64,000 nt of DNA from Blattamonas nauphoetae (GCA_033064195.1 JARBJD010000135.1:124001-188000), one strand, 5' to 3'. Positions 1-10,695 are shown, counted from the first letter of the stretch. The notes: a model not told the origin generated them from the sequence alone. Translations and numbers: made by a program.

Positions 1-2
1 CG

Positions 3-3000
3 CCAAACGAAATCTATGCTGGGGAGGCGTTCTCCACACCTCTCAACCAGGACAGGTTCGACGCAAACGGAAACCTGCTCCAGACACCTCAGAACACGCT
101 CAATCTCCGCCTCAATCAGCAGACAACGGTGAAGAAGGTGATCTTTGTCTCGCCGGAACTCTCATCTCTCGTCAAGCCATCGACAGTCAAGATGCTTCGT
201 CGGGATGCGGAGAAGGCACATGAGTCCAGTCGACTCAAACGAAGAGCGTCGAACGTTCCAGCTGGACAACATGATTCTGATCACCACTCTGATTCGTCGG
301 AGCCACAACGACTGCCAGACCCGCTCCACTCGCCAGAATCAAGTCAAGGATCTCCCACCGAAAGAAGAAGGCAGAAAAAGAAAACGAAAGGAAATGAGAA
401 TGTTCTGGAAGCCTTCTTCATCAACGAGTTCCAAGACGACTCCAATAAATCGTCAGACAGCTCAACACCTTCCGAGCCTGAGGAGTCGATCGAGCAGCGA
501 ATGAACGACGAAATCATGTCTGTCTCGACCCATCCAGGATCTCCCTCGTATTCCTCACTCGACGACTCCGACGCCGAGCAGAACGGGAAACAGGAGCGAT
601 TCTTCGAAGTTGAATCGTTCGCCACGTCTGAAGAGAGCTCGTCATTCTCCGACAACGTCACTCTCAACTCACCGAGCAAAAGAGACGGTGTCAGAATCGC
701 CATTCCGAGCAATGACGACCAAACGATGGAGACGGAAGAGAATTTCGGGTTGGTTGATTCGGTGAAGAACCCGCCGGAGACGCAGACGAAGAAGAGGAGG
801 GAAAAGAACAGCATGAAGCAACTCGGAACACGCATCGAGCTGTACCCCGACGAGAACTTCATCTTTCATCCAAACAACGTCAACCACGACACCATCTTCA
901 CTCTGACAACAGTGGAACATCCACTCACGTTCTCGTTCTTCCTCCCCTCGTTCACCTCACTCTTCCTCGACCAACGTCAGCCAATCTCGATCGACTCGTT
1001 CAACCATTCGCTCTTCGCCATGAACCAGCTGTTGGATGTCTGTGTCAGAAACATCTTCCGCTTTCCGCTTTTCCAGAACGATGTGCTCTCCCTCGTCCAC
1101 CGAATGTTCACGTCTCTCAGCCCCTTCATCCGCATCTTCGGAGTGGAGGTGGTTGGGACACTCATCCATCGCCTCATGTTCTTCCTCACCACAAACACCA
1201 CACGCCTCTCCCAACTCCTCGAAGATCAAGCAGGCGTGGCTCTCGTCGAGAGTCTGCATTCGTCTCTCCTCGCGCTCTTCTCCACTCTGCGCCTCATCAT
1301 CCGCTGCAACCCGTACACCGACGCCAAACAAACAGCCCTCATTCTTCTCCACCATTTTGTGGAAGTGTGGCTGTCCTCTGGATTCTCGTCATCAGCAATC
1401 GTCCAGATGGAGCCAGCCGACACTCAAGACACTCCCATCAATCTCACCCACTCCTGCAGTGCCAACTATGCTGAGCTCCTCCGCACTCTTCGGGAGAGGA
1501 TCTTGACAGTGATCATCCTCTCTGCGGGAGACCTGCTGGCTTCTGTGGACTTCCCCGATGATCTGATCGAGCCAAGATACGAATGGTTTGTCGATCCGTC
1601 GAAGAAGACGGAGGAGAACACCGAGTCGTGGGGGATGTTCCTGTTTCGGGCGACACAGGAAGCCTTTCCGCTCGTTCAGGATGGGTTGGATCAACTCGTC
1701 GCGACAGTGAAGATGTCACAAGGACAGACACACATCCAGACAGACTCAGCATCTGAAATCGAAGAGACGATGGAGCAGAAATACCAGCCAGTCAAGCCAT
1801 CACCGTACGTCCCCGCAGACAAAGTGATTCGGAGCGGATTGAGCATTTTACAGCTCGTCGCAGCCAACCATCTCCATCTCCTGTCTGCCTCCAACACCGC
1901 TCTCGTTCAGAAGGTCCTCATCCGCTTTCTGTTCCTTCAGAACGATCCTGCGAAGCCAACACGAGACATTCCGTCGCTCTCAACGGCTCTCGCTGCTGTT
2001 GGTCTCTTCAACCACGTTCACGAATATGCGCAAAAGATGTCTCGTTTGGAGGTTGTGTCGAGCTTGTTCGGTGTGGAAGCAGCAGAATATTCGGATGAGT
2101 TGTCGCTCTCACCACAGAGCATCGCACACTTCGCGCAGTCGTTCACGTTCGCTCGCATGCTCAGTCTTCATCTCCTCTCCCAACTCATCCTTTCTCCTTC
2201 GATTGAACTGCGCACGTCTGCCCTGGGCACTCTCAGCATCATCCTCTCGTCCATCCGAATCGATTCTCTGTCATCGCTCCAGTTCTTCTTTGCGCTGCTC
2301 GACAAGCTCATCAGAGTCATCCATTCACTCTGGTTCGAGCTGCTCAATCTCTCCAAGGACACAGCGTGGTCGATGATCCAACCGAATGACATCCCACGCA
2401 CACCAACACTCGGCTCTCTTTCCCAACCGCAGACACCGACACCGAAGAGCCCGCAGTTGAAGCCGAATGATGATCACAAACACATCGAGTTCACCATCAC
2501 GGAGATTGTGAAGATGATTGCCGATGTGATGCACTCGCAACTTCCCTCGCTCATCGTCCAATCGGGTTTGATGGAAGACGCGTTCGTTGTGGGGACAGAG
2601 CCGGCGGAAGGATTCTCGCTCACCCTGACTGTCTGTGCTCTCATCCTCAACCTGCTCCTCTTCGGAACAACCGAGCTGTCCGACGCTGCCCTCCACTTCT
2701 CGCACGTCCTTCTCTACAAAACAGCGGAGATCCTCCGAGCTCTCTCCAAATACACCCAGCCGGACGTGTCAGCAAAGACGGCACAGAACAAGATCCGCTG
2801 TGCGTCGTCGTTCTTCTCGACGTTGTGGAAGACCTTCCAACTGTTCATCGAAGTGTCCGTTGCTGGATGCCATCATCGAAACACGAGTCTGACAACTCCG
2901 TCTGAACTCCACGCTCAGCTGAACGGGATTGCGAATTCCATCGACGATCTTCGAATGCCGTTCACCACGTCGATTGGACCGCAGCAGGACGAGACACAAA

Positions 3001-6000
3001 AACTGGCCAAGTTCATTCAATGTCCACTCTGTTCGCTCTTCCCCTCAAAAGCAGCATCGCTTCTCATTCTGATCTCTCCTCTCATTCCTCGTGCTGCTCC
3101 CAAACCGTCCATCGACCTCAAACACGATCAACTCTGTTTTGTGCAAGACAACAACACCTTTCTCTCTCACAACTTCCAATTCAAATCATCCGTGCTGGGT
3201 TCAGCCGCACTGGACGCCGATCCTTCCTACTTCTCCTCGCTCATCACCGACACACAAATCAAACCCAGCCAGCTCTCGCCGACAGACATCTCCGAAATCG
3301 ATTCGTCTGCCACGCAACTCTCGATGGACACGCTGTCATCGCTCGGTCTGGACATTTCAACCGAAAAGGCGGAATCCATGTCGGAGTCGTCAGTTCCTCC
3401 AAAATCAGAATCCCTCTTCGCCTTCCACCCGCTCTTCACTCCGTTCATCCACAGCATGGAGCACCTCCTCTCTCACCGGTACTTCCACATCCAAAAACCA
3501 ATTGTTCCAGCCCTCTCGCTCACTCTCTTCGGACCCCTCACCACATTCTCCGCAGTCTCGTCCAACGCCTCTCGAATTGCTCGGATCGCGCGGACGCAGA
3601 ACACAAACTTTGTTCGAACGCTCTTCCCAACACTGAACAACAACGTGTTCGAGCTCAACACGCACATGTACAACACACAAGCACTCGGAATCAACATGGA
3701 CGTCGCTCCAGACTCGACAGACGACAACAGCACTTCGGACGACGAAGAAGAGTTTGCCCGGCTGCACACTCTCCGCGTGACGAAGGATTGGCACATCGAC
3801 AGCGGGCTGTATGCCATCTCTCCCGCAGACCCTCAGCAACACTTTGCATGCTGCACAGCCGACTCGAATGCGGCGACGCAGTGTGAGGACTCGATTCGAT
3901 CGCTGTCGTTCAACACCGACCTGCCGACGCTCATTCGAAGCGAAGACATCAGCCGATGTCTGCTCATCCTGACTGTCCTCTTCACCACACACTCTCCCTT
4001 CCTCGTCCCGTTCTCCTCGCCGGCATCAGCTGTCTTTGTTGATTCTGTCACTGGCCACGTCGGCCATCGCTTCGTCTCTCCTCCGTCTGGGCCGTATCTC
4101 GATTCTCTGATGATGCCATCGACACAGGCAGTCGATGACGAATGGTATCGTTCCGCGCCGAATCAGCTCGCTCCCGACGACATCAACCTGGACGGGACTT
4201 TTGCTTCAACCGCCGAGCCTCGGACTGAGATTGTGAAGAGATACGCAGTCAGACTCTCTCCCATCACAGTCCCTCCTCGAACAAAGCAAAGCGATCGACT
4301 GGAGATGTGCATGTCGTGGCCGTATTTTGTGCATCCAACCCTCATCGGCATCCACAACTTCCCTCCTGCCCCCGTCTCTCGTTCTCAGCCAGATGCACCC
4401 GAGCTCAAGACGCTCATTTCGACGCCAGCGAAACGAATCAAGCTGCAGCTGCCGTTCGTCCACAACCAAGTTCTGCACTCGATTGCATTTCTCATTCCCT
4501 TCCTCGCACACCACCATCAGGACGGAGAACAATCGACCGTCCTTCTCAGACACACCGTTCAGTCGGTCTGGCATCTGCTTCACTTCTCGCTGCTCACCCT
4601 GAAGCAGATCAACGACTACCTCGTCTTCCTTCATCTTCCAAAAGCCGACAAAAGCGAGGAGACTGGGCCTTCGTCTCAACAATCACAGCAGTTCCTGAAA
4701 CTTCAAACACAAAACAGAATCCAACTCTTCGTTTCGTATTTGACTGCAGCAAAACTTGTTTCAGCTGCTCTGCAACAGTGCGTGCTTCTGATCCGACCGC
4801 TTTTGGAGAGAAAGATGATCCACTCGTTCCTCACTCTTCTGCTCAGCCTCGTCCGTCCTCTCCTCCATCTCTCCGCCTTCTGTCCGCCTCTGCGCCACAC
4901 CGTCTCGTCCACTTTCATCTGCTTCTTCTCCTCCATCCTCCATCCCCAGTCGACCTTCTTTGCTTCTCTCCCGTTTGAGCTCGTCACTGTTCTCTTCCAT
5001 CTTTTGTCAATCGTTGTTCAAACCTTAACGCCGTCTCAACATGAAACTGGTGTCGACGTGTTTTCTCATCTTGAGCTGGGTATTTCGTGGGAAGATGATC
5101 CAGCGGCCTCTCTCGACACATATCTGGAACTTCTTCAGAAGTCAATCGAAGAGATGAGTGAAGGGGAGTCGTTCTCTCTTCCGCCACTCCCTGAAATTGT
5201 GTTTGTCGATTATGTCAACTTCGTGGAACAGTTTTCACAAGATCCAATCGCAATCGAAGACACGACCTCTCTCGCAGACGCGGAGCACACTTCTGTTGTG
5301 ATTCGTGCTGGCTGTCACGTGCTTCTCAATAAATTCAACGAACAATCAACTGCGTTGGCCATCACAGGTCTGACACCATCGCTGTTCTCCCAACAACTGA
5401 ACACCATTCTCACCCAGCTCAACACTTCCTTCCGCGTCCATCTCACATCTGGACAACTCCCACGCTCGACTTCTCGTTCTCCACATCTGACGAGTCACTT
5501 CACTGGCACACTCTCACCGACGATGCACATCCACACAGACGATCTCCCTCTGGACATCCACTCGATCATCCTGCAAAGAAAGAACGACGCGATGAACCAA
5601 CTCTCCGTGTTCGACAGCTCGACGACGAAGAAGAAGGACACGCAGACATTCTCTATCTCGTCCAAGCCAGCCTTCACGATCGTCAACTCTCTTGTCAACC
5701 AGCCCACGTCGTCCACACAGTCTGGTTCAGAATCGCAACAGAAACAGCCCGAACATCCATCCAAACCAATCATCTCTGGCTCGCTGGCGATGCTGACATG
5801 CTCACCAATGCACACCACAGCACAGCAAGCTGCACACGACACAGACAACTCCCTCTCGCAAAGGTGTCTCGAGGGACCGCTCTTCTTCAGTTCGCCGACA
5901 CAGACATTCACTTGCATCAGGTGGGATGAAGAAAACACGACCGAAATGTGGATGAACGCGCTGGCTCGATGCTTCATTCCAAGTGCAAGTGAATTCCATC

Positions 6001-6980
6001 TTCGGATGTGCGAGTGCCGCGTTCAGCTGGACGACAACACCAACACTCCGCCTTTCCAAAACACCGCGAACACGAACCTCGCAAAAGATGGCTCTCTCCT
6101 TCTGTCTGTGCTGCAGTACCACCAAGATGCCCGCTTCATCCTCAACTTTGCGCTTGTCTCTTCGATCCTGTCGGGCAAGCTGTCTCCCTTCCGCTCTCTC
6201 AGCAATCCCTTCCCATCCTTCCTCTCGGTCTCGCCCCTGTTGTCTCTGGTGCGGCACATTCTCTCGAAATCGTTCTTGTCAACATCTGCGATCGTCCCAA
6301 GACGATCCTTGTCGTCCATCTCGTCTCTCCTCTCACTCATCCGAAACACGAACTTGATTCCGCTGAAGGTTTCCGTCTCGTTCTCCTCTGATCCAAACAA
6401 GCCATCGGCACATGCTGTGATTGTGTCTGACAGCGATCTCTTGTCGCTCCTTGTCGTCACTCCACTCCTCACCAACACCTCGTCTTTCATCTCTGCCCCT
6501 CCCAAACCATCCCTCCTCATCTCTTCACAGTTCAGCTCGCAGCCGTCTGAGGTCTCTGCCAACCTCTTGTTCTCACAGTCAACTTTCGCTTTCTCGTTTC
6601 TCTCGCATGTTCTGTCTCTCCCCCAAAATCCATTCTCTGCTCACTTCCTCGCCAATCTGAACCGGTTCCATTCCCAAACAGCGTTCTACACGTCTCAGAG
6701 GACGAACGAGTTCGTTCCAGAATCATCGTTTGATCCTTCATCTCGATCCATCCATCATCCCCCACTCAAGTCTCTCGCTCTTTCTTTGCAGTCTTTGATT
6801 GCTTCTGCTCACTTCACTTCATCATTGGACCATGTCCGCATTCAGAGCGAACAACCACTCTTTCCTTCTGTTTTCTCTTCTTTTCTTCTCTCCATTCTTG
6901 TTTCAATGCAGAATGGTCGACACACCACTTTGGACAAACAATTGATTTCTCTGTGTCTCGCCATTCTCCAATCTTGTTAG
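3..6980 (+). CDS. Very large protein of unknown function, 5' end outside the window
   Basis: The frame is open from the first in-frame codon at 3 to a TAG at 6978-6980, giving at least 2325 residues. The first possible initiator near 129 is GTG, not ATG, and no stop precedes it, so the true start lies upstream of the window. The first 280 or so residues are Ser/Glu/Asp/Lys-rich and probably disordered. From about 840 onward the protein is rich in Leu, Phe, Ser and His with many amphipathic helix-like segments, as in HEAT-type helical-repeat scaffolds, but I see no defined repeat or catalytic motif. Acidic Ser/Asp/Glu patches recur near 3720-3750. There are no clear membrane segments and no introns. 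I do not recognise the family. A scaffold of a large complex is possible but is inference only. Confidence 0.8.
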   Translation, partial: PNEIYAGEAFSTPLNQDRFDANGNLLQTPQNTLNLRLNQQTTVKKVIFVSPELSSLVKPSTVKMLRRDAEKAHESSRLKRRASNVPAGQHDSDHHSDSSEPQRLPDPLHSPESSQGSPTERRRQKKKTKGNENVLEAFFINEFQDDSNKSSDSSTPSEPEESIEQRMNDEIMSVSTHPGSPSYSSLDDSDAEQNGKQERFFEVESFATSEESSSFSDNVTLNSPSKRDGVRIAIPSNDDQTMETEENFGLVDSVKNPPETQTKKRREKNSMKQLGTRIELYPDENFIFHPNNVNHDTIFTLTTVEHPLTFSFFLPSFTSLFLDQRQPISIDSFNHSLFAMNQLLDVCVRNIFRFPLFQNDVLSLVHRMFTSLSPFIRIFGVEVVGTLIHRLMFFLTTNTTRLSQLLEDQAGVALVESLHSSLLALFSTLRLIIRCNPYTDAKQTALILLHHFVEVWLSSGFSSSAIVQMEPADTQDTPINLTHSCSANYAELLRTLRERILTVIILSAGDLLASVDFPDDLIEPRYEWFVDPSKKTEENTESWGMFLFRATQEAFPLVQDGLDQLVATVKMSQGQTHIQTDSASEIEETMEQKYQPVKPSPYVPADKVIRSGLSILQLVAANHLHLLSASNTALVQKVLIRFLFLQNDPAKPTRDIPSLSTALAAVGLFNHVHEYAQKMSRLEVVSSLFGVEAAEYSDELSLSPQSIAHFAQSFTFARMLSLHLLSQLILSPSIELRTSALGTLSIILSSIRIDSLSSLQFFFALLDKLIRVIHSLWFELLNLSKDTAWSMIQPNDIPRTPTLGSLSQPQTPTPKSPQLKPNDDHKHIEFTITEIVKMIADVMHSQLPSLIVQSGLMEDAFVVGTEPAEGFSLTLTVCALILNLLLFGTTELSDAALHFSHVLLYKTAEILRALSKYTQPDVSAKTAQNKIRCASSFFSTLWKTFQLFIEVSVAGCHHRNTSLTTPSELHAQLNGIANSIDDLRMPFTTSIGPQQDETQKLAKFIQCPLCSLFPSKAASLLILISPLIPRAAPKPSIDLKHDQLCFVQDNNTFLSHNFQFKSSVLGSAALDADPSYFSSLITDTQIKPSQLSPTDISEIDSSATQLSMDTLSSLGLDISTEKAESMSESSVPPKSESLFAFHPLFTPFIHSMEHLLSHRYFHIQKPIVPALSLTLFGPLTTFSAVSSNASRIARIARTQNTNFVRTLFPTLNNNVFELNTHMYNTQALGINMDVAPDSTDDNSTSDDEEEFARLHTLRVTKDWHIDSGLYAISPADPQQHFACCTADSNAATQCEDSIRSLSFNTDLPTLIRSEDISRCLLILTVLFTTHSPFLVPFSSPASAVFVDSVTGHVGHRFVSPPSGPYLDSLMMPSTQAVDDEWYRSAPNQLAPDDINLDGTFASTAEPRTEIVKRYAVRLSPITVPPRTKQSDRLEMCMSWPYFVHPTLIGIHNFPPAPVSRSQPDAPELKTLISTPAKRIKLQLPFVHNQVLHSIAFLIPFLAHHHQDGEQSTVLLRHTVQSVWHLLHFSLLTLKQINDYLVFLHLPKADKSEETGPSSQQSQQFLKLQTQNRIQLFVSYLTAAKLVSAALQQCVLLIRPLLERKMIHSFLTLLLSLVRPLLHLSAFCPPLRHTVSSTFICFFSSILHPQSTFFASLPFELVTVLFHLLSIVVQTLTPSQHETGVDVFSHLELGISWEDDPAASLDTYLELLQKSIEEMSEGESFSLPPLPEIVFVDYVNFVEQFSQDPIAIEDTTSLADAEHTSVVIRAGCHVLLNKFNEQSTALAITGLTPSLFSQQLNTILTQLNTSFRVHLTSGQLPRSTSRSPHLTSHFTGTLSPTMHIHTDDLPLDIHSIILQRKNDAMNQLSVFDSSTTKKKDTQTFSISSKPAFTIVNSLVNQPTSSTQSGSESQQKQPEHPSKPIISGSLAMLTCSPMHTTAQQAAHDTDNSLSQRCLEGPLFFSSPTQTFTCIRWDEENTTEMWMNALARCFIPSASEFHLRMCECRVQLDDNTNTPPFQNTANTNLAKDGSLLLSVLQYHQDARFILNFALVSSILSGKLSPFRSLSNPFPSFLSVSPLLSLVRHILSKSFLSTSAIVPRRSLSSISSLLSLIRNTNLIPLKVSVSFSSDPNKPSAHAVIVSDSDLLSLLVVTPLLTNTSSFISAPPKPSLLISSQFSSQPSEVSANLLFSQSTFAFSFLSHVLSLPQNPFSAHFLANLNRFHSQTAFYTSQRTNEFVPESSFDPSSRSIHHPPLKSLALSLQSLIASAHFTSSLDHVRIQSEQPLFPSVFSSFLLSILVSMQNGRHTTLDKQLISLCLAILQSC

Positions 6981-7086
6981 TTCATTTCAGAAGAGTGTCG
7001 TGTCTTTTTATTATCTTGACATGAGTATTAACAAGACAGGTTGAATTATAGTGGCAAGACATTTTCAATTGAACCAAAAAAGTTTT

Positions 7087-7156
7087 GCGTTAACCGGGAA
7101 TTGAACCCGGGCCGCACGCGTGGGAGGCGTGCATCCTGCCACTAGACTATTAACGC
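7087..7156 (-). tRNA. tRNA-Gly (anticodon CCC)
   Basis: Read on the minus strand, a 7-bp acceptor stem (GCGTTAA with TTAACGC), a 5-bp anticodon stem around the loop CTCCCAC (anticodon CCC) and a 5-bp T stem CCGGG/CCCGG around TTCAATT form a complete cloverleaf of 70 nt. The D arm carries the usual AGTGG motif. There is no intron. A run of T does not follow the 3' end immediately. It lies between the large gene and the first copy of the repeated protein family. Confidence 0.95.
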
Positions 7157-7363
7157 TAAAATCCACCTTCTTTTTTTTGTGAATTTGTCATTCCATTTCC
7201 CTTGTCATCAAAGCGAGTTGATGAGATACATCACACAGAAAAGTCTTCTGTCTCGTTCACTGAAATTCGATTCATTCATGGATCACCTCAATCTTTGTTG
7301 GTTGGTTTTTACCGTTGTTCTTGTGCATCGATTTCATCTCAAACTCTTTGTTTCGCCTGTTTT

Positions 7364-7387
7364 CTGACCCGTAACGAGATTTTTTTG
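7364..7387 (+). promoter_or_regulatory. Conserved upstream element of the 357-residue gene family (copy 1)
   Basis: These 24 bases are identical to 10672-10695, which stands at nearly the same distance in front of the second copy (15 nt here, 14 nt there, between element and ATG). The element begins CTGACCC and ends in a run of seven T and a G. The sequence around it is much more diverged, so this block looks constrained. It could be a core promoter, a transcription start or a 5' leader signal; which one is inference. Confidence 0.6.
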
Positions 7388-7402
7388 TCAGAATCAAACA
7401 GA

Positions 7403-8476
7403 ATGAGCAATATAATCAATACAGTCAACACTTCCTCAAGCACAGCACACTCTGATTTGTCCTCCTCTCAGTTACTATTTTCGATGGATTGTTCGCCGTT
7501 CCTGAGTTGGAGCGAAGATGCCGATGAAACTGTGGAAGAAAAGGCTGTTGTCTTTCGATCTCTTGTTGCCACGTTGAAGTTACAGCCTTCGCTCGATGAC
7601 TCTCTGGAAGCAAAGGTGGTGAAATTCCTCGAATCTGTGGTTGCACAGAATCAAAACTCCGCCGATGCTTTTCTCGACAGTCTTGCGTCGAACTCTGGTG
7701 ATTCTTCCCCCGACTTCATAAAGTCAATTCTGGGGCTCATTTCATTCCCCAGCCAAGACATTACCACTGCTGCAATCAAGATGTTCGATTCTCTGTTCGG
7801 AAACTGTTCAGCTCAAGGCCGACTTGCCCTCGTTCAAGCTGGCCTAATCCGTCAACTCGTCATCACTCTCAATCCGCAGTCTCTTTCTTTCACCGAAGCA
7901 GTCGATATCCACATCAACCTCTTGAAACGGATCAACATGTCTGTCTGGCTCACAACTCCGGATGGTCTCAGACAACTCGGAATTGAAGATGACGATGAAC
8001 TACAAGCTGTTTCCGAGACTGTTCTTCAACAGGTTCTGTCGCCTTCGGAGAAGTATATATGCCATTTGTGCGCGAACCGCTATTCGATCGTCGATGGAGT
8101 GCAATCCTGCTTCTTTCTGGAGCTCCTCACCAGACTCCTCCAAATATCACCTCTTTATCAACCGACAATGGATTTTGTTCTTGATATGCCAGTCGTTATC
8201 ACGATTCCGAGTTGTCTCGCATTCTACACAATTGATGAAGCCATATGGTATTTTCTGTATTACATAAACAAAATCCAGCGGGAATGGAACAACAAAATGG
8301 GAGAAGTGCGACAGATATCAAAGAAATTGGATGGAATGTTGAAAATGGAGGGTGTCGAAGATGTCATGGAGGAAAAGCTGCTAAATGACGAAAGAAGTTC
8401 ATTTGGAGAAGTGATTGTTACCAGATCGATCGAATGGAACAACCAACAGGGCATGAATGTTCCAGAACGTAGATAG
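7403..8476 (+). CDS. 357-residue repeated protein family, copy 1 (function unknown)
   Basis: I start at ATG 7403 because the second copy starts at the equivalent ATG and both then encode exactly 357 residues; the frame is open further upstream but that part is not shared. The protein begins with a Ser-rich leader, then has the family block 'MDCSPFLSW', a Leu/Ala-rich stretch of paired helices like armadillo/HEAT folds, a conserved block around 'LSPSEKYI.HLCANR', and a C-terminal segment with 'IPSCLAF', 'REWN' and 'MEGVEDVMEEKL'. I recall this family as multicopy hypothetical proteins in Blattamonas; no function is known to me. There are no signal peptide, membrane segments or introns. The 3' flank resembles that of copy 2, so the duplicated unit is larger than the coding region. 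Confidence 0.8.
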   Translation: MSNIINTVNTSSSTAHSDLSSSQLLFSMDCSPFLSWSEDADETVEEKAVVFRSLVATLKLQPSLDDSLEAKVVKFLESVVAQNQNSADAFLDSLASNSGDSSPDFIKSILGLISFPSQDITTAAIKMFDSLFGNCSAQGRLALVQAGLIRQLVITLNPQSLSFTEAVDIHINLLKRINMSVWLTTPDGLRQLGIEDDDELQAVSETVLQQVLSPSEKYICHLCANRYSIVDGVQSCFFLELLTRLLQISPLYQPTMDFVLDMPVVITIPSCLAFYTIDEAIWYFLYYINKIQREWNNKMGEVRQISKKLDGMLKMEGVEDVMEEKLLNDERSSFGEVIVTRSIEWNNQQGMNVPERR

Positions 8477-8802
8477 ACACAGACAAGAACCAGCAATCAT
8501 TTCGACCTGTTTCTGCCTCCTTTTGGATAACAGACACTGTTTGTGTGTGGTCATTGTCGACTCTGGCATCACCTCATGGTTTGCCAGATCGATTCGTATT
8601 CTCTCTCAGTCTCCCTCGATGGTCGCCACACTCTCTTTCATTCTCGTTCGTCGCCACTCTCGCACTACTTCGCAATGGAAGGCGTGCATCGTCAAGATCA
8701 CTGGCAGTTTGCGTTTGCATGATTGTTTCGTGGTTGTTCGCCAAAATGGTGCTCTCTTGATGATTCATTCCCATCATGAAAGACATCTCACGAACCATCT
8801 TC
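8477..8802 (+). repeat. 3' flank of copy 1, homologous to the 3' flank of copy 2
   Basis: About 200 bp after the stop of copy 1 match about 200 bp after copy 2 (from 11784) with many substitutions, including a shared block centred on 'ACACTGTTTGTGTGTG'. No gene is evident here. It shows that duplication covered gene plus flanks. Confidence 0.6.
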
Positions 8803-9797
8803 CTCTCTCACTCCCCTCTGCCTCTCCCTCACCACCCACACCCTCCCACTCCCCTCTGCCTCTCCCTCACCACCCACACCCTCCCACTCCCCTCTGCCTC
8901 TCCCTCACCACCCACACCCTCCCACTCCCCTCTGCCTCTCCCTCACCACCCACACCCTCCCACTCCCTCTGCCTCTCCTTCACCACTCACACCCTCCCAC
9001 TCCCTCTGCCTCACCACCCACACCTCCCACTCCCCTCTGCCTCTCCCTCACCACCCACACCCTCCCACTCCCTCTGCCTCTCCTTCACCACTCACACCCT
9101 CCCACTCCCTCTGCCTCTCCCTCACCACCCACACCCTCCCACTCCCCTCTGTCTCTCCCTCACCACCCACACCCTCCCACTCCCCTCTGCCTCTCCCTCA
9201 CCACCCACACCCTCCCACTCCCTCTGCCTCTCCCTCACCACCCACACCCTCCCACTCCCCTCTTCCTCGCCCTCACCACTCACACCCTCCCACTCCCCTC
9301 TGCCTCTCCCTCACCACCCACACCCTCCCACTCCCCTCTGTCTCTCCCTCACCACCCACACCCTCCCACTCCCCTCTGCCTCTCCCTCACCACCCACACC
9401 CTCCCACTCCCTCTGCCTCTCCCTCACCACCCACACCCTCCCACTCCCCTCTGCCTCTCCCTCACCACCCACACCCTCCCACTCCCCTCTGCCTCTCCTT
9501 CACCACTCACACCCTCCCACTCCCTCTGCCTCTCCCTCACCACCCACACCCTCCCACTCCCTCTGCCTCTCCCTCACCACCCACACCCTCCCACTCCCCT
9601 CTGCCTCTCCCTCACCACCCACACCCTCCACTCCCCTCTGCCTCTCCCTCACCACCCACACCCTCCACTCCCTCTGCCTCTCCCTCACCACCCACACCCT
9701 CCCACTCCCCTCTGCCTCTCCCTCACCACCCACACCCTCCCACTCCCCTCTGCCTCTCCCTCACCACTCACACCCTCCCACTCCCCTCTGCCTCACC
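8803..9797. repeat. Minisatellite 1, about 25 copies of a 38-39 bp C/T-rich unit
   Basis: The array consists of near-identical units made of pieces such as CTCTGCCTCTCCCTCACC and CACCCACACCCTCCCACT, with length variants of 38 and 39 bp and a few shorter units. The plus strand has about one G per unit. The minus strand therefore has four runs of three or more G separated by 1-3 bases in every full unit. The frame stays open through the array on the plus strand because the unit contains no stop in the frames used; I do not consider it a gene. The right edge joins directly to a relic of the 357-residue family. Confidence 0.95.
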
Positions 9798-10055
9798 ATT
9801 CCGAGTTGTCTCGCAATCATCGAAGCTAATGACACAATCTGGCGTTTTCTGTTTAACATGAGCAATTGCCAGAGGGACTGGAACAAAAGAAGAGAAGATG
9901 AACGACAGATGTGGAAGAAAGTCCCTCGAATGTTGAGAATGGAGGACATCGAAGATGTGATGGCGGACACGCTTCGAAACGAACGAGGTCCCCGTCAGGA
10001 CTTCGCATGGTTGTCAGGTCGATCGGATGGAACAACTTGCAGGCATGAAGCTTCA
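9798..10055 (+). pseudogene. Relic of the 357-residue family, C-terminal third only (copy 3)
   Basis: Immediately after the minisatellite the sequence resumes the family at 'IPSCLA' and continues through 'RDWNKRREDERQMW', 'MLRMEDIEDVM' and a final 'WNN'-like region before losing similarity. Everything N-terminal to this is missing or replaced by the minisatellite, so it is a truncated pseudogene. Frame is kept up to about 9995 and then appears shifted relative to copies 1 and 2. Confidence 0.75.
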
Positions 10056-10671
10056 GGAACAAGAATCGGATGAGACAAAGCCAGGGATGACATGAGAGAA
10101 CCGTGCACCGTGGACGAGTTGAGAGGACAGGGTGGGAAGAGTGGAAGAGTGAGATGGAGGAGGAGAAGGAGAAAGGCAGGCGCGGATGAGACGAATGGAG
10201 AAAGCGAGAAGACGAGAACGATCCACGGAACAACTGGAAGTGACCGGATGCTGGACAAACAGGAAAGATCCTCGAGACATGGGTGTGAGGGAGGGAAGCA
10301 AGAAGAAAACGCTCTGGACAGAATCCCACCAACGCAATCGACAACCAAGTTGGATGGCGAGATGGACGCTGTCGGACACTGGACTGGGCATGAAGCCAGC
10401 TGTGTGTCTTCTGTTTGATCAAGTTCGGGATGCGTCTCATATCGGATCTGTTGAGAGTGGGAATTGGACGACGGGATTGCTTGTGAGGCAGGATTTTGGA
10501 GAGATGGGATGGAATGAGGAGCGGCTGACTTGTCTGTCAGTTTGTCGCCATCTCCATTCTCCTCACTCTCTCACTTCTTCATTCATTGACTGTGTCGGCC
10601 TTTGTTGGTTGATTTTTGATCTTCCTTTTGGATGTCTGTTTCATTTCAATCTCTTCCTTTCAACATTTGTT
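10056..10671 (+). repeat. Purine-rich spacer with segments repeated near 12.1 kb
   Basis: A stretch around 10190-10310 matches 12060-12180 (shared pieces include CAACTGGAAGTGAC and GTGAGGGAGGGAAG), so the 3' flanks of two family units are related. Reading frames here are long only because of base composition; I see no convincing gene. The last 80 bp are the 5' leader region of copy 2. Confidence 0.5.
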
Positions 10672-10695
10672 CTGACCCGTAACGAGATTTTTTTG
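10672..10695 (+). promoter_or_regulatory. Conserved upstream element of the 357-residue gene family (copy 2)
   Basis: Identical over 24 bases to 7364-7387 and ends 14 nt before the ATG of copy 2. Confidence 0.6.

Noticed and set aside
129-131. GTG at 129 as start of the large gene
   Set aside because: The frame is open to the window edge and GTG is not a usual eukaryotic initiator; the gene continues upstream.
3020-3886. Alternative-frame open stretches of 100-290 codons inside the large gene, the ATPase and the armadillo gene
   Set aside because: They overlap well-supported coding regions and have no motif; they are shadows of GC-rich codon use.
8457-10073. A 538-codon open frame of Pro/Leu/Ser/His repeats across minisatellite 1
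   Set aside because: It exists because the repeat unit has no stop codon; it lacks a plausible start context and ends inside a gene relic in a different context.
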